DNA of 64,000 nt from Papaver somniferum (Eukaryota; Streptophyta; Magnoliopsida; Ranunculales; Papaveraceae): contig NC_039359.1 of assembly GCF_003573695.1 (NCBI RefSeq), positions 79,002,783-79,066,782 on the forward strand. Reading direction: 5' to 3'. Within the stretch, counting starts at the first letter, position 1, and every line of letters starts with the position of its first letter. Made by a program: the position numbers and the translations under genes. This document shows positions 1 through 10,641 of the stretch, piece by piece. A model generated the notes under the pieces. That model did not search any database and was not told the origin of the DNA. It saw nothing but the letters and a program-made list of their open reading frames with translations.

Positions 1-284
1 ACTTTTCTTATTTTCTGTCTGAAAGGTGGCGTGCCTGGTTTGATGCGCAGCTCATGTTGGATTATTTTTGGGTCAATCCCAGGCATATCTCCTAATTTCC
101 AGGCGAATACATCTGCGTATTCTTTAAGTAACTTGGTCAGGGAATCTTCTCTCTTTTCGTCCATTATGGTCCCTACTTTGATCATCTTCGGGTTTTCCTC
201 CGTTCCTATGTTGATTTCTTTTACGGGCTCTACTGGCGTGAAAACCGGCTTCGGATCCCCGAGGACTGGGGCGTTCTTTAATTG

Positions 285-905
285 CTACTTGGTATGTTTC
301 TGTCCAGCGTTGGCTGCTGAAGTACTTGTCTCTGTGTTCCGGACATTATCATCTTTGGTCAAATCCCTTCCTGTAGTTTCCTTGAGGAACTGGTCTATGG
401 CCTTCTCTTTCGCAGCTTCTTTATTTTTAAGTCTTCGGGTTTTGTGTTGCTTTTCTTGTTCGTTGTTGATGCGATCCTGAGTGGCTTGGCACTCTCTTGC
501 AGAGACCCGATCTCCCTTGATTTCCATTACTCCCTCAGGTGTAGGGAATCTGAGATATTGGTAGTACGTTGCCGCCACCCCCTTGAGTTTATGTAACCAT
601 TTTCGTCCAATGATGGCATTGTAGGGGGACGGGGCGTCCACTACGCTGAACCGTGTTTCTACTTTCATGGGTCCAGCGTCAACCTGCAACACGATGTCTC
701 CCAAGGGCTTCGTGGGTGCTCCATTAAATCCGTAGATGGTGTAATAAGAGGTCATTAGCTGTTCTTCATGGAGCTTCATTCGTTTGAATGCATCGTAGAA
801 TAGAACGTTCACTGAGCTCCCCCGTCTATGAGGATCTTTTTAAGGTTACATCCAGCCACGGGTAGTGTGAGGACCAAGGGGTCGTTATGGTCTTCCATAT
901 CTTCG
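285..905 (-). pseudogene. retropepsin-like aspartic protease of gypsy element (frameshifted)
   Basis: The upstream frame (about 905-814) carries DPLVLTLPVAGCNLKKILID followed by GG, the typical plant gypsy protease start with the catalytic D-G-G. Immediately after it, near 814, the reading frame is lost by a single-base change. The following frame (285-812) begins NVLFYDAFKRMKL and runs through LGDIVLQVDAG and NAIIGRKWLH, the flap and C-terminal hallmarks. It then enters a Lys/Glu-rich linker that would lead to reverse transcriptase outside the window. The break falls right beside the active-site loop, so this copy cannot yield active protease. Confidence 0.8.
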
Positions 906-1056
906 TCGATATCTTCAGCATCGAAGATAATAGGTGAGTCCATCCACTCTTCATGTTCGTCCACCTCTATCCCATCGATCTTATACAATTCGCATCGGTC
1001 CTCGAACTGCTTCCGTAACCTCTTTCCTATCTGTTGTAAGTGAGGGCCCTGCGGTT

Positions 1057-2980
1057 TCAGAAACAGATGGTGTTGATTGTGCGGTTCCCTTCTGGAAGTT
1101 GGACTGGCTTGGTTCGTTTAGATCTATCCTCTGCGACATCCTTTCGTATGTAATGTTTGAGCTCGCCCGCATCAATCAATTTCTGGATCATTATTTTGAG
1201 GTTTTTACACTTTTCGGTCTGGTGCCCGTTGAAACAGTGGTATTCACAGTAATCTTTGGATTTCTCGGTTCTTGGGGGTTGTTTTCCCTTAGACCATGGC
1301 CATTCCAGATTTTCCCTTCCTTTGACCTCTCGCAGGATCCGAGCATAGCTAGCATTGAGCTTTGTGTAAACTTGATCTTCGAACTTCCGATCGTCTTTTC
1401 GCCTTTCGTCCCTTCGTTCTTTCCTATCTTCGTGGGGTCGTTCCACCGAGCAATTCCTTTTGGTTCCAGTGGTTTGTTCTGCGGAAGGAATTGTACGGTG
1501 AGTTCTCTGTGGGTACGCCCTCGGGTTTTCACGCTGGATTTCTTCAAGACGAGCGTGTTTTTCAATAATTATTCGAAGATCCCCCTCTGTCTTGGGCACG
1601 CTTCCATGAATCTCAACAAAGAGTGGACTCATTCGGTCTAATCCCCACTTGTAGCAGTTGATACTTACCACCGGGTCCACACTTCCTATGGCTTGGCAGA
1701 CCTTGTGCCATCTGTTGGTGTATTCCCTCGTGGTTTCCTTATAGCCGATTGCCAGTGAAAAGAGCTTATCCATTCCAGTATTAACAGCCTTGTTGTACAT
1801 GTAAGTTCTTAAGAACTTTTCTGCGAGTTGGTCGTAGGAGTGGATGGAGTTTGGCGGCAGATTATCAAACCAAGACAATGCCGATCCCTTCAGACTCGAT
1901 GGGAAGTATCTACAGAGTACTGCGTCGTTCTGGCTCCATCTAGCCAGTACACGGTTATAATACCGAATGTGTGCAGCGGGATCGCTGGATCCGTCATAGC
2001 ATTCGAATGTCGGGACAGGGCATTTGAGTGGAATAGGGTGTTGGCCAGGCGATGAGTTAAGGGTGTGGAGTTAGCCTCTCTCATGACTTCTTCAACCTTC
2101 CTCCGCCTTGTCTACTTTTTAATTGCCTGATCTCTGCCATCATTTCATCACGCAGCTCTTCCATCGCGCGGTGGTGCCCTACATTCCTCTGCTCGTGATA
2201 GCTTGACTCTCCATCGTTATAATCTGGGTCGGATGCGCTACTTCCTCTGGCCGCGTTTCCATTGGCCGCTACGATGACTCTTCGGTCTCGGTTTGGTTCG
2301 GGTGCCTTTGAATTTGCTTCATCGAGTTGTTGGCTCGTCTTTGTGCTTAAGGCAATCCGGTCTTTTAAATCCTGGTTTTCTCTGGCCAACAAAGCCACAG
2401 CATCCGCGTAAACCTTTTGGCTTTTCTTCAATTCTTCAAGTTCGGCCATCAATCGGTCTGATTGGTTCGACCCTTGATTGGGAGTCCCAGCTCGTGCTAT
2501 TACGGCCACCGTGCCGCCTTCTTCTATGGTTTGTACTAAAGGCGGGGGAGGTTCAGCTTCGATTGTTGGCATTCCCAGATCGGGGGAGTGCCCATCTGCG
2601 GTGTTAGAGCCACCTGCACAGTTTGATTCAGCTCATTGGTTGATGGCATTCCGAAGGTTGGCGGTGCGCGGGTTGGTACGTTCTGGATTCATCCACCCTT
2701 TCTTTTGGTTGGTGAAATTGATTCGTAGCAAGAGTTTTCACGGCTTCCGTAGTCTTCGGGACTGCCGCTGTCGTATTATATTTTGTGCCGCTGCTCTGAG
2801 GGCCGCGGCTGCAACGGAATTAGCATTCATAGGCGAAGTGATTTCCGCAGTGTCCTGTCTCTGACTGGTCATTTTGGCTTTGTCTCCTTTCTGCTTGCTC
2901 CGGGTGATGACCGGGGTTGTCCTCGGTGCTTCCTTCGACGTGGCTCTGGATTTTCCTACTTCTTGCATCTTTCTGCACAA
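1057..2980 (-). pseudogene. gag region of gypsy element (frameshifted)
   Basis: The minus strand encodes a Retrotrans_gag-type capsid protein. The core is in 1057-1878 and its upstream frame: a SDPAAH...RYY segment, then SLKGSALSWFDNLPPNSI and a long helical region with YTNRW. A Glu/Arg-rich tail with an Asp/Lys-rich stretch and CEYHCFNGHQTEKC (a zinc-knuckle-like cluster) follows near 1200-1240. N-terminal parts lie in 2081-2572 (coiled, Glu/Lys-rich) and 2738-2980. In-frame TGA codons fall near 2740 and 2633, frameshifts near 2086 and 2045, and a stop near 1057. Translation is therefore interrupted at five or more places; this is an old, inactive copy. Confidence 0.8.
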
Positions 2981-3464
2981 GGGAATTTCAAACAGCGGGA
3001 AACAGAAATGTCCGTGCGGATCGGGTTAGTTTGCGAAAATTCCTAATTCCACGACAGGGAGAAACTGCCCGAGGGCCACAGAGAACTCTTAGGGTAGCCC
3101 ATTTGATTCAAACATGAGTTAAAGTATATGGATTAAATTCTTATTAAAAGTGCGGATTCATTGAAAGTATGAGGAAACGCGAGAAAACCCCTTTTAAAAC
3201 TGCACGTAAATCCTTTGAAAACTTACGAAAACCCAACGGAAAGATAGGTCCGTACGAGATCTAGAAAAATGTAGATCCGTGGATCTAAGTAATAAATCTT
3301 TTAACCAGTAAACGACGATACTGTCGGTAGTACCGAAGACAACGGGTGCGTTTTTGAACATGGCAAAGTTAATAAAGATAAATTGTTAAAGATAATGAAG
3401 CAGAGCAATCTTACACTAATTTAATTATGAAATCACAGGATAAGATAATCTTTTACTGGGACGA
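2981..3464 (-). other. Leader between primer site and gag
   Basis: Untranslated leader of the gypsy element; no ORF or RNA gene recognised. Confidence 0.5.
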
Positions 3465-3487
3465 AGTCCCTGTTTCTAGCGCCAAAT
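3465..3487 (-). other. Primer-binding site of the gypsy element
   Basis: Directly inside the LTR the minus strand reads TTTGGCGCTAGAAACAGG. The TGGCGC start is the complement of a tRNA 3' CCA end plus acceptor stem, as in plant gypsy elements. I do not assign the tRNA. Confidence 0.65.
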
Positions 3488-4428
3488 TGTGAACACGTAA
3501 ATCACGTAGGCATCTATATGTTCACAAACAATATTCAAACTCTAGGTACCAACTCGTGCTGATAATACAATGGCATTGATTCCTTGGCTCAAAACCTTCG
3601 GGTTTATCATAGCCTCATCTAAGAATACTGCGAGTGGCGTTTACGCAAGGGGAGATAAAGAAAACGAAGCATAAAAGTAAAACTCATGAAGCGTTAGACA
3701 AAAATAAAGTGCTGAAGTGTAAATGAGACCGGGATTTACGTGGTTCAGCACTAAGGCCTACATCCACGGGGTTGTTGTTTCACTATGTACTTGATGATTA
3801 CAAAGATAGTCGAGTGACTTGTAGTTTACATAGGTCTATTGTAAAGGACTAACTTACACTTACAATCTTTTCTCTCTCTCCTTCTTCCCCAGTTTTTCCG
3901 ATCCCTTTACTCTTGATGGAGAGGGGGTATTTATAGGGTTAGAGTGTGGGACCCATCTCTGAAGGCCGTTGGAACCTTATCTTCTTGTGTTTTGTGTCCA
4001 TCACGCAGGGGTCTTCGTTCGTAACTTCATCACGCAGATTCATCCTCGTTCGTTCCACGGGTTGATCGACACGTATGCTGCTCAGAGTGTTTAATGCGGG
4101 TAGTTGAGGCGCCTGCTCGTGTCAGGCAAGTGTTTTCTACCTCTGTCACGTCCATGTCAGTACATCTTCTCTCCATCGTTGATCTTGGCTTCTTTTGGGG
4201 ATGAGATAAAGTAACTCTTTGGGAGTTATTTGGTGCTCTGCAGTACAGCGTGTTACCGGAACATCCTTTAACTTCTGCCCTTAGATTTGTTCGGGAAAAG
4301 ATCCAACATCGGCGGGATGGGAATCTTGGTTGTGGGCACATGTCATCATGCTTTCATGACTTTGTCCGCATGCTCTCCACGTATGTTCCTATATACACGT
4401 GTTTGATGATGAAATATGTGCACACACA
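3488..4428 (-). repeat. 5' LTR of the gypsy element
   Basis: The + strand starts with TGTGAACACG at 3488, immediately outside the primer site, and a plausible end is the GTGCACACACA run near 4428, which gives a TG...CA LTR of about 940 bp with short inverted ends. No second LTR is in the window, so the far boundary is an estimate. No coding region is visible in it; ORFs of about 100 codons there look accidental. Confidence 0.6.
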
Positions 4429-4534
4429 TGTATAGGAAGATGTACACTAGTATGGATCACAAATTCAGAATATCTGAAACACAAGTTATATTGCCCAATA
4501 TATGCGAATAAAAACAGGGGTAACAATTTGATTG

Positions 4535-6060
4535 GTTCAATGAACTAAAACGACACCAATAGCTTGCCGAAGGTTTTGAAACGTTCGGTTATCTAATGGT
4601 TTGGTAAGAATATAAACCAATTATCATTAAGAAGGCACAAACTCAATTTAAACAGTACCATTCTCAGAGGGTTCTCTTACAAAATTATATCTTATGTAAA
4701 TGAGATTTGTTCTTGAGTGCTCAAAGGGATTCTCAGTAATACGAACCGCACTTTGTTATTACAAAATATTTTCATAGTTCCAGAATCTGTTCCATAATCA
4801 GTAATCCTTTGGTTCATCCATAAAATTTGGGGACAACACGAAGTTGCAACAATGTATTCGGCTTCACATGTACATAATGAATGTGAGTTTTGTTTCTTGC
4901 TATTCTAAACTACAAGATTTAGGCCTACATGAAATAGGCTTCCTGATGTACTATTTATGTGTTCCAGTACAACTTGCTCAGTATGTTATTTCCGTGTTAG
5001 TATCAAAGGTAAAAGATAAACCATAACCAATAGTGTGGTAACGTATCAAGATGAGACTCTTTTGGATATGCTTGAAATCTTGCACAACAACCGACACTAA
5101 ATAGGATGTCAAGTCTAGTTTCCGTTAGATATAACAGACTTCCAGTCATAGATCTATAGAGTTTTTGATCTACTTTGGCACCATTATCATCTCATTGAAG
5201 TTTCCCAGTTGTGGCTACGGGAGTGAGCTTTGGACTGGCTTTTTCGAGGCCAAAGTTTTTAACAAGTTCCTTGGCATATTTCTCTTGAGAAACATAAATT
5301 ACATCCTTATGTTGTTTAATTTTTAAACCCAAAAAGTACTTCAATTCGCCAATATTGCTCATTTCGAATTTCTTTCCTAAAGAGGTTTGTAATTCATCAG
5401 AAAGTTTCCTGAATGTTGATCCATAGATGATGTCATCTACATAGATCTGAGCTATTAAGACATCCTTTCCACTCCATTTGATAAAAAGCGTTGTACCAAC
5501 CCCTCCTTTAGCAAAACCTTTTCTGAAAAGAGAGATTGTTAGTTTTTCATACCATACTCGTGGAGCTTTTTTTAATCCATATAATGTCTCATTGAGCTTG
5601 AAGACATAATCATGATTTTCTGGACATTCAAATCCTTTAGGTTGAGCTACGTAGACATCTTCCTTAAGACATCCATTTAAGAATGCAGATTTTACGTCAA
5701 TTTGGTATAACTTAATCTTGAGAAAATAAGCATGAGCTAATAGCAAACATATGGGCTCAAGATGTGCAACAAGAGCAAAGATTTCGTCAAAGTCTATTCC
5801 CTAAATTTGTGAGTAGCCTTGAGCGACAAGTCTTGCTTTATTTCGAACCACCATTCCAAATTCATATGACTTGTTCTTAAATATCTATTTTTACCCACAA
5901 TATTTATATGGAAGGACAAGGAACAAGATTCCAGACCTCTTGTCTCTTGAATCGATGAAGCTCATTGTGCATAGCACTAACCCAAGCAGTATCATTTGAA
6001 ACTTCGTCAATATTCTTAGGCTCAGTTTGAGACAGATAGCTTGCAAATTAAATATATTTC
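4535..6060 (-). pseudogene. Ty1/copia pol relic (reverse transcriptase / RNase H region)
   Basis: A 184-codon open stretch (5192-5746, minus) is a copia reverse transcriptase (RVT_2): QIDVKSAFLNG, YGLKKAPRVWYEKL, the catalytic box YVDDII and FEMSNIGELKYFLGLKI. Lower coordinates continue in a damaged frame through DILFSVG...CARFQAYPKESHL. They reach a FTKPL-like end near 4570-4610, where RNase H normally finishes. Higher coordinates (5750-6060) hold scraps of the region before RT with stops. No LTR, gag or integrase is recognisable nearby, so this is an orphan fragment, older than the complete copia element at 57.3 kb. Confidence 0.8.
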
Positions 6061-6292
6061 GACACCGATTTCTTGTCTTAAGAGTTGAGTCAATAATATT
6101 GGTTTTATCATGATCCCTAAAATTTGGGAAATTTTGGCTTAAATTCTATGAGATTTTGATACCAACCACGTAGACTTACAAAAAAATCAGTAGTGAGAGA
6201 GGGAGAGATTTCAGTTACTTGGGCATAACACGGCGCCCAAGCGACAAGGCCACGACACTATCAGCCCTGAATGTGGACACGGACATAAATAT

Positions 6293-6443
6293 TCTTTTTT
6301 GATACGGGACCCGCTGCCCCATCCCTTAACCCCTGCTGCTATTGTAGCTGCACTCATTAGGTGCAAACAAAGGGAATCAATCCCGGATCTCTCTCATGGA
6401 GAGAGGATGAGTAATCCACTGTGCTAACCACAGGGTTCTCAAC
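6293..6443 (-). mobile_element. tRNA-derived SINE with target-site duplication
   Basis: A 151-bp unit on the minus strand, flanked by 15-bp direct repeats CACGGACATAAATAT (6278-6292) and CACGGATATAAATAT (6444-6458), 14 of 15 identical. Reading from 6443 downward it begins GTTGAGAACCCTGTGG, then has an A-box-like TAGCACAGTGG (6426-6416) and about 30 bp further a B-box-like GGGATTGATTCC (6384-6373). It ends in an A-rich tail next to the lower repeat. RNA polymerase III promoter boxes, an A tail and a TSD together define a SINE rather than a tRNA gene; no cloverleaf is intact. Confidence 0.85.
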
Positions 6444-6463
6444 CACGGATATAAATATAAATG

Positions 6464-7130
6464 TCCTTTGAGGGTTCCACACAAAGGCACGAATCTTGGT
6501 ACGGGTGGTAACATTTTATTGCCCTCTCCAATTAGGTATTACTGTGTCACCAACAAGTCAGACATTCTAGACCACGGTACTACCGGTTCACTACCACCTA
6601 CCATTTTTGGCCCACTAATTTATGCCCCAAGCTGTTAATGAAGCCCCTAACAAATGATTAGTTCATTAATTGGTTAGTTAGTAAATCTATATCAAAACCA
6701 ACATTAAAATTATAATTTGGGTTTGAATTTTGCTTAATCTTGAGCTGGCATGAAATTGTATTTCTGAATAGAACAAATTAGATCCATATTTTTGTCTACA
6801 AATTAATCTCACTTTTTTCATGTTTTATTATTAGAGTAATTCTATTCTAATATAGAGAAAACTTAAAAAAAAAAAATTTGTAAAACCTTTTTAGAAGATA
6901 TATCCTCGTGTAACATGTGGATGTCATAAATCATTTGATCCCACATTTCTAAATTCATAGCAGAATTTCTGAACATGTTTTTCCCGATTTGTAAGAAATC
7001 GTTAGACGGGCCAAATCCTTTCCATCTCTTTCTCACTTTAGAAATAGAAAAAGACACCTTACAAAATCGGGCCACATTCTCTCGCTTGCCCTATGTGTGT
7101 TTATTTTGTCGCATTGAACCTGGATGAGAG
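6464..7130. repeat. Dispersed duplicated segment, copy 1 (partner near 26.08-26.35 kb and 27.6-27.8 kb)
   Basis: Shares long stretches with 26083-26345, for example GGGTTCCAC...GCACAAATCTTGGTACGG, GCCCTCTCCAATTAGG and GTTAATGAAGCCCCTAACAA. Positions 7035-7110 resemble 27715-27790. This is best read as a diverged segmental duplicate. No gene is visible in it. Confidence 0.65.
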
Positions 7131-7149
7131 TTGTTTTTCCATAAGTGAT

Positions 7150-8625
7150 TGATAGGCACATTTTTGTGTCTTATATAATTTCAATTGTATATATTATTAG
7201 TGCTTGATTTTATATTTATTATGGCTTTTTATGTTCTTGTAAGTATTTTTGGAGAAATAAGCTTTTGCGGCGAAATTGGCTAAAAAAGTGGTTTTTGCGC
7301 TCGTGGGAGAAAATTACTATACGGACTCTCACTTTGGATAAGGGGTAACCTAATTACTAAGGGGTGACCCATTTCCAGGCATCTGCTAAAGGGAGACCGA
7401 CACAGGATAGGGGGTCATCTTCCTCGTTTTAAAAACTGAAATTGGCGGGAAATTTTGTGCATGCAACTGGCAGAGTTGGGGATTGATTTCGAAGGTGTTT
7501 TAGTGAGATTCAATCGCCAGAATTGATTGGGCTGGACGTGATTCAACTAAACAAGCCTGGTATAGTCGTTTGTTTGGATCGAATTGGAATAGAAACCGAG
7601 TTGGAGCTAAACAGGGAAAGTGTTTTTACACAGACCCTATTGAGATTATTTTTAGAAGTTCTAGAGAGACTAAAGACCTAAAAATCTTTCCAAAGATACA
7701 TATCTATCTAAGGAAGAGTTTGAGACAATCGGGAAAGCTTAGAAACGCGTGGAACAATTTAGAGAAAAGATTATTGTCGTAACTACCAAGAAAAGAAAAG
7801 AAGAGATTTCGAGAAGATTTTGGAGAGATTTAATCGGCCTTTTTGATATAAATAGATTAGTTGGGTCATATAGAAGGGGAGTCGAGAGTTTGGGAACCAG
7901 AGGAGGGCCAGAGAAGAAGAAATCAGAGTTCGATCAAACTCTGTTTCTGCTGCTGCTGCTGCTGAAGAACACGAAGAACGGACGTCCGAAGACAGTCGCT
8001 CTTCAACAGTGTTTATGACAAAGTTGTGGGGGTCGCAGCTGCAGTCTCAACATCACTTCATATATATCGTTCTTCTTGTAACAGTGAACAACGCCTTTGC
8101 AACATTTATTTCTGTTGCGGTTTTTCTGTTCAATTGTTTTACTCCCTTTTAATCAATTTTTGAGCTTTATACATGTATTTTGAGATCATGATTAATATGA
8201 GGAGCTAAACCCCAACACTGGGATGACGGAGGAAACCCTATTTCACGCATGTGGTAATTTTAATAATTCTTTATGATTTTTTGCACTTATTTTAATTGAT
8301 TCATGATTTTCACTAATTAGTTGTGATTTCGTTTGATGGTGTATGCTTAGACGTAAGAGCTTTTGATACACCATGCTTGTGATTTACATCTAAAGTTTTA
8401 AAAATCTATTTTTGGCAAATAATAAGAGTCCATATTTTTAATATTTGAGCTATAATTGATTGGAGTTATTAATTGAGTCACATGAATGGAATTTGGTGGA
8501 ATCCTGAATCTCAGTACCTCTCGATACTGTGACAGCTTTCCTTGTACATATTATATTAAGTCTAAAATCGAATCTCAACAAGTCCGAGAAACGAACACTT
8601 TACTTACCACTACAAAACTACACCA
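7150..8625 (+). repeat. 5' LTR of the non-autonomous element
   Basis: TG...CA repeat matching 12044-13521. It contains a short CTG triplet run (near 7948). The 70- and 89-codon ORFs inside it have no recognisable domains and are probably not proteins. Confidence 0.93.
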
Positions 8626-8630
8626 ATTTT

Positions 8631-8650
8631 TGGCGCCGCCGACGCGGACT
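8631..8650 (+). other. Primer-binding site (TGGCGCCG type)
   Basis: TGGCGCCGCCGACGCGG sits 5 bp after the LTR end. The TGGCGCCG start is the one used by Athila-type elements (tRNA-Asp class), as known for that lineage. Confidence 0.8.
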
Positions 8651-9183
8651 TGTATTTAGATTTGTTTTAGGTTTATTTTTATTTTTATTACTTTTGTTCT
8701 TTTTTACGTGTTTTGGTATTTTTCGATTCTTTTCAGATTTGGAGCGAAGCTACAAGGGAAGAAAAAGTGTTATAAAAGGAAAGCATCGCCAAAGAAGGAA
8801 AGAAAAGAGGAATCTGAAAGGAGTGAAGAAGAAGATTTTGTATATAGTTATTTTTTATTTTTAGAAACTGTAAATAGGGTGTTATTTTTGTAATTTTTTT
8901 TCCTTTTTGGAAATTTTTATTTTTGGACTTTTTGGACATTCTTGGACATTATTTTTAAACCCTAAGGAAGGGTCAAAATTAAATATCAACTGTTTGCAGG
9001 GAAGGACGACAGTTACGATACTGTCTCGGCCCCTCGGGTTCGTACACTGACATCGGAGTCGGTGGCCTAAGTCGACTTCAACGGTTCATCGCCCGTCTGG
9101 TACGGGAGCTAAAACTCTATCCACCCACGAATCCCCTGTCAGTGGGTTTTATTTTGTGTGACAACTCACACCCCTGCAATAGA
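8651..9183 (+). other. Untranslated leader of the non-autonomous element
   Basis: About 530 bp, T- and A-rich at first, then GC-richer around 9010-9110 before the ORF. It could hold the packaging signal expected in such elements; no motif proves this. The short ORFs here look accidental. Confidence 0.5.
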
Positions 9184-10641
9184 ATGTCGAACTGGTATTA
9201 CAATAGCCAATACAACGAATATCAGACTGAGTTTGAAAATGGACGTTACTACTTTGACCATAGTGTGAATAATGGTTGGGAACATCAGCCTTTTGAAGGT
9301 TATGGTCCATACCATGGTGAGCCCAATTACTATCCACACGTCAACCGGTCATACGAGCAAAATTCCTCTCTACTAGAGTCGACACGTAAGTTAGCAGAAA
9401 TGAATAACTTAGTTATGGAAGAAAGCAATGCAACGAGTGAACTTTCTTTCCTAGATTCAATCAGGAAGTCATGTGAGTCGACTCAAAATATTTTGTTAGA
9501 GGCCCAGAACATAACTGCTCTTAATTTCCAATATAGTGTTTCCAATAGTAACTTTGAAAATGAAGATAATTATTCACATAATCAAGATGACGAGGATAAA
9601 ATTGGTAACACTACTTGTTTAGATGAGGTTCAACCATTTTCATGTTATTATAATGATGATTATGATGAGGATAGTGTTGATGAAGAATTTGAAATAAGTA
9701 GGCATAGTGATCAGGAATTTGTTACTCTAATTGAGCTTAATAATGATAATGTTTCTAGTTCAAATCCAAATAATTTTAATAATTATTCACCTATTCAAAA
9801 GGACGAGGACTTGACTAGAGATACTCCCGTTTTAGACGATGTAGTATTTCATTTTGATTACGAAGCTAATAATGGTTTAGAGGAACGAGTTTATTCTGAG
9901 AAAAATATTTTAGAGTCTAGCGATTTAGAAACAATAGTCTTAGACGAAGAAGATGAAGATGAACTCGTAGAGCATTTAAACATGTGTGAGGACGCATCAC
10001 CTGAGTATAACCTAGAAGAAGCAATTGACCATTTTCATGATTCTGATGATCTAGAAATTAGAGAAATTGTAGCTAGTCTATCTAGAGACACTCAAAACTC
10101 AAAGTGTGGGGGTGATTATCATTCTCCATGTGCTTTAACTATTAGAAAGGTCCCTCACTTGGGACTTGACATATGGGCCTCAACCATTTCACAAGATTAT
10201 CTTCATACACGTTTTCCTGAACCTAGTGATGTCCATAAGGAAATTCAGTTGTTAGAAACCCATCCTCTGGTTGATATGGTTTACCCAGGCTATGATATCC
10301 AGATTGACTTTGTTTTCCCACCAAATATTTTTCAACCGATTGTGGGAATGTGTAAGTTTCAGATGTGTCAGTTATTAAGTTTTGAGACTAAACCTAATTA
10401 CTTTAGGAGATTAGGGTCGACACATTTGTTTAAGGAAGACCACCACTCTTATTGTGGTCAGCTGTGTGAGTCAAAACTGATTGACTTTAAGGATCCACAA
10501 TTATTCAGGTTATTATTATGTGCTTCTAAGTTTTTACTTGAGTTTTTCCAGACTCTAATACCTGAACCGGACCTTAGCTTTGAGGAATTCCAGCGCATGA
10601 AAATATTTTATCTAGACTCTTTCATAGAACCTGAACCATAG
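9184..10641 (+). CDS. Unrecognised 485-aa acidic protein, sole ORF of the non-autonomous LTR element
   Basis: I do not recognise this protein. I take ATG at 9184 (MSNWYYNSQ) as the start; the frame is open from 9142 but without an earlier ATG. Residues 1-60 are rich in Tyr, Asn and Gly. Residues 60-310 are strongly acidic and Asn/Ser-rich, with runs such as DEEDEDELVEHL, and look disordered. From about residue 310 the sequence becomes hydrophobic and Cys-containing (CGGDYHSPCALTIRKVP, GLDIWAST, CKFQMCQLL, HSYCGQLC) and resembles a folded domain, possibly metal-binding. No CCHC knuckle, DSGA, YVDD or integrase motif is visible. It occupies the gag position, so a very diverged gag is possible. 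A 1.46-kb frame without stops inside a young element suggests it is translated and selected. Confidence 0.75.
   Translation: MSNWYYNSQYNEYQTEFENGRYYFDHSVNNGWEHQPFEGYGPYHGEPNYYPHVNRSYEQNSSLLESTRKLAEMNNLVMEESNATSELSFLDSIRKSCESTQNILLEAQNITALNFQYSVSNSNFENEDNYSHNQDDEDKIGNTTCLDEVQPFSCYYNDDYDEDSVDEEFEISRHSDQEFVTLIELNNDNVSSSNPNNFNNYSPIQKDEDLTRDTPVLDDVVFHFDYEANNGLEERVYSEKNILESSDLETIVLDEEDEDELVEHLNMCEDASPEYNLEEAIDHFHDSDDLEIREIVASLSRDTQNSKCGGDYHSPCALTIRKVPHLGLDIWASTISQDYLHTRFPEPSDVHKEIQLLETHPLVDMVYPGYDIQIDFVFPPNIFQPIVGMCKFQMCQLLSFETKPNYFRRLGSTHLFKEDHHSYCGQLCESKLIDFKDPQLFRLLLCASKFLLEFFQTLIPEPDLSFEEFQRMKIFYLDSFIEPEP

Larger units (their letters stand above)
1..4428 (-). mobile_element. Ty3/gypsy LTR retrotransposon, 5' portion, decayed, cut by the window edge
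   Basis: Read on the minus strand, this shows in order an LTR, a primer-binding site just inside it, a leader, a gag region and an aspartic-protease region that continues off the left end. Reverse transcriptase and integrase would lie outside the window. Gag and protease carry several stops and frameshifts, so this copy cannot code for a polyprotein. The left side is a window cut, not an element end. The upper boundary is approximate because no TSD can be checked with only one LTR present. Class assignment rests on the gag type and on the protease ending in NAIIGRKWLH. Confidence 0.85.

Noticed and set aside
31..1641. Long + strand ORFs overlapping the gypsy gag/protease region
   Set aside because: They are antisense shadows of recognisable gag and protease frames and have no features of their own.
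6293..6443. A tRNA gene
   Set aside because: A and B boxes are present but the cloverleaf is not intact, and an A tail and a TSD show a SINE.
7570..8018. Small proteins in the LTRs (7570-7782, 7749-8018 and their twins at 12466-12977)
   Set aside because: Short, basic, no domain; their presence in both LTRs is simply due to LTR identity.
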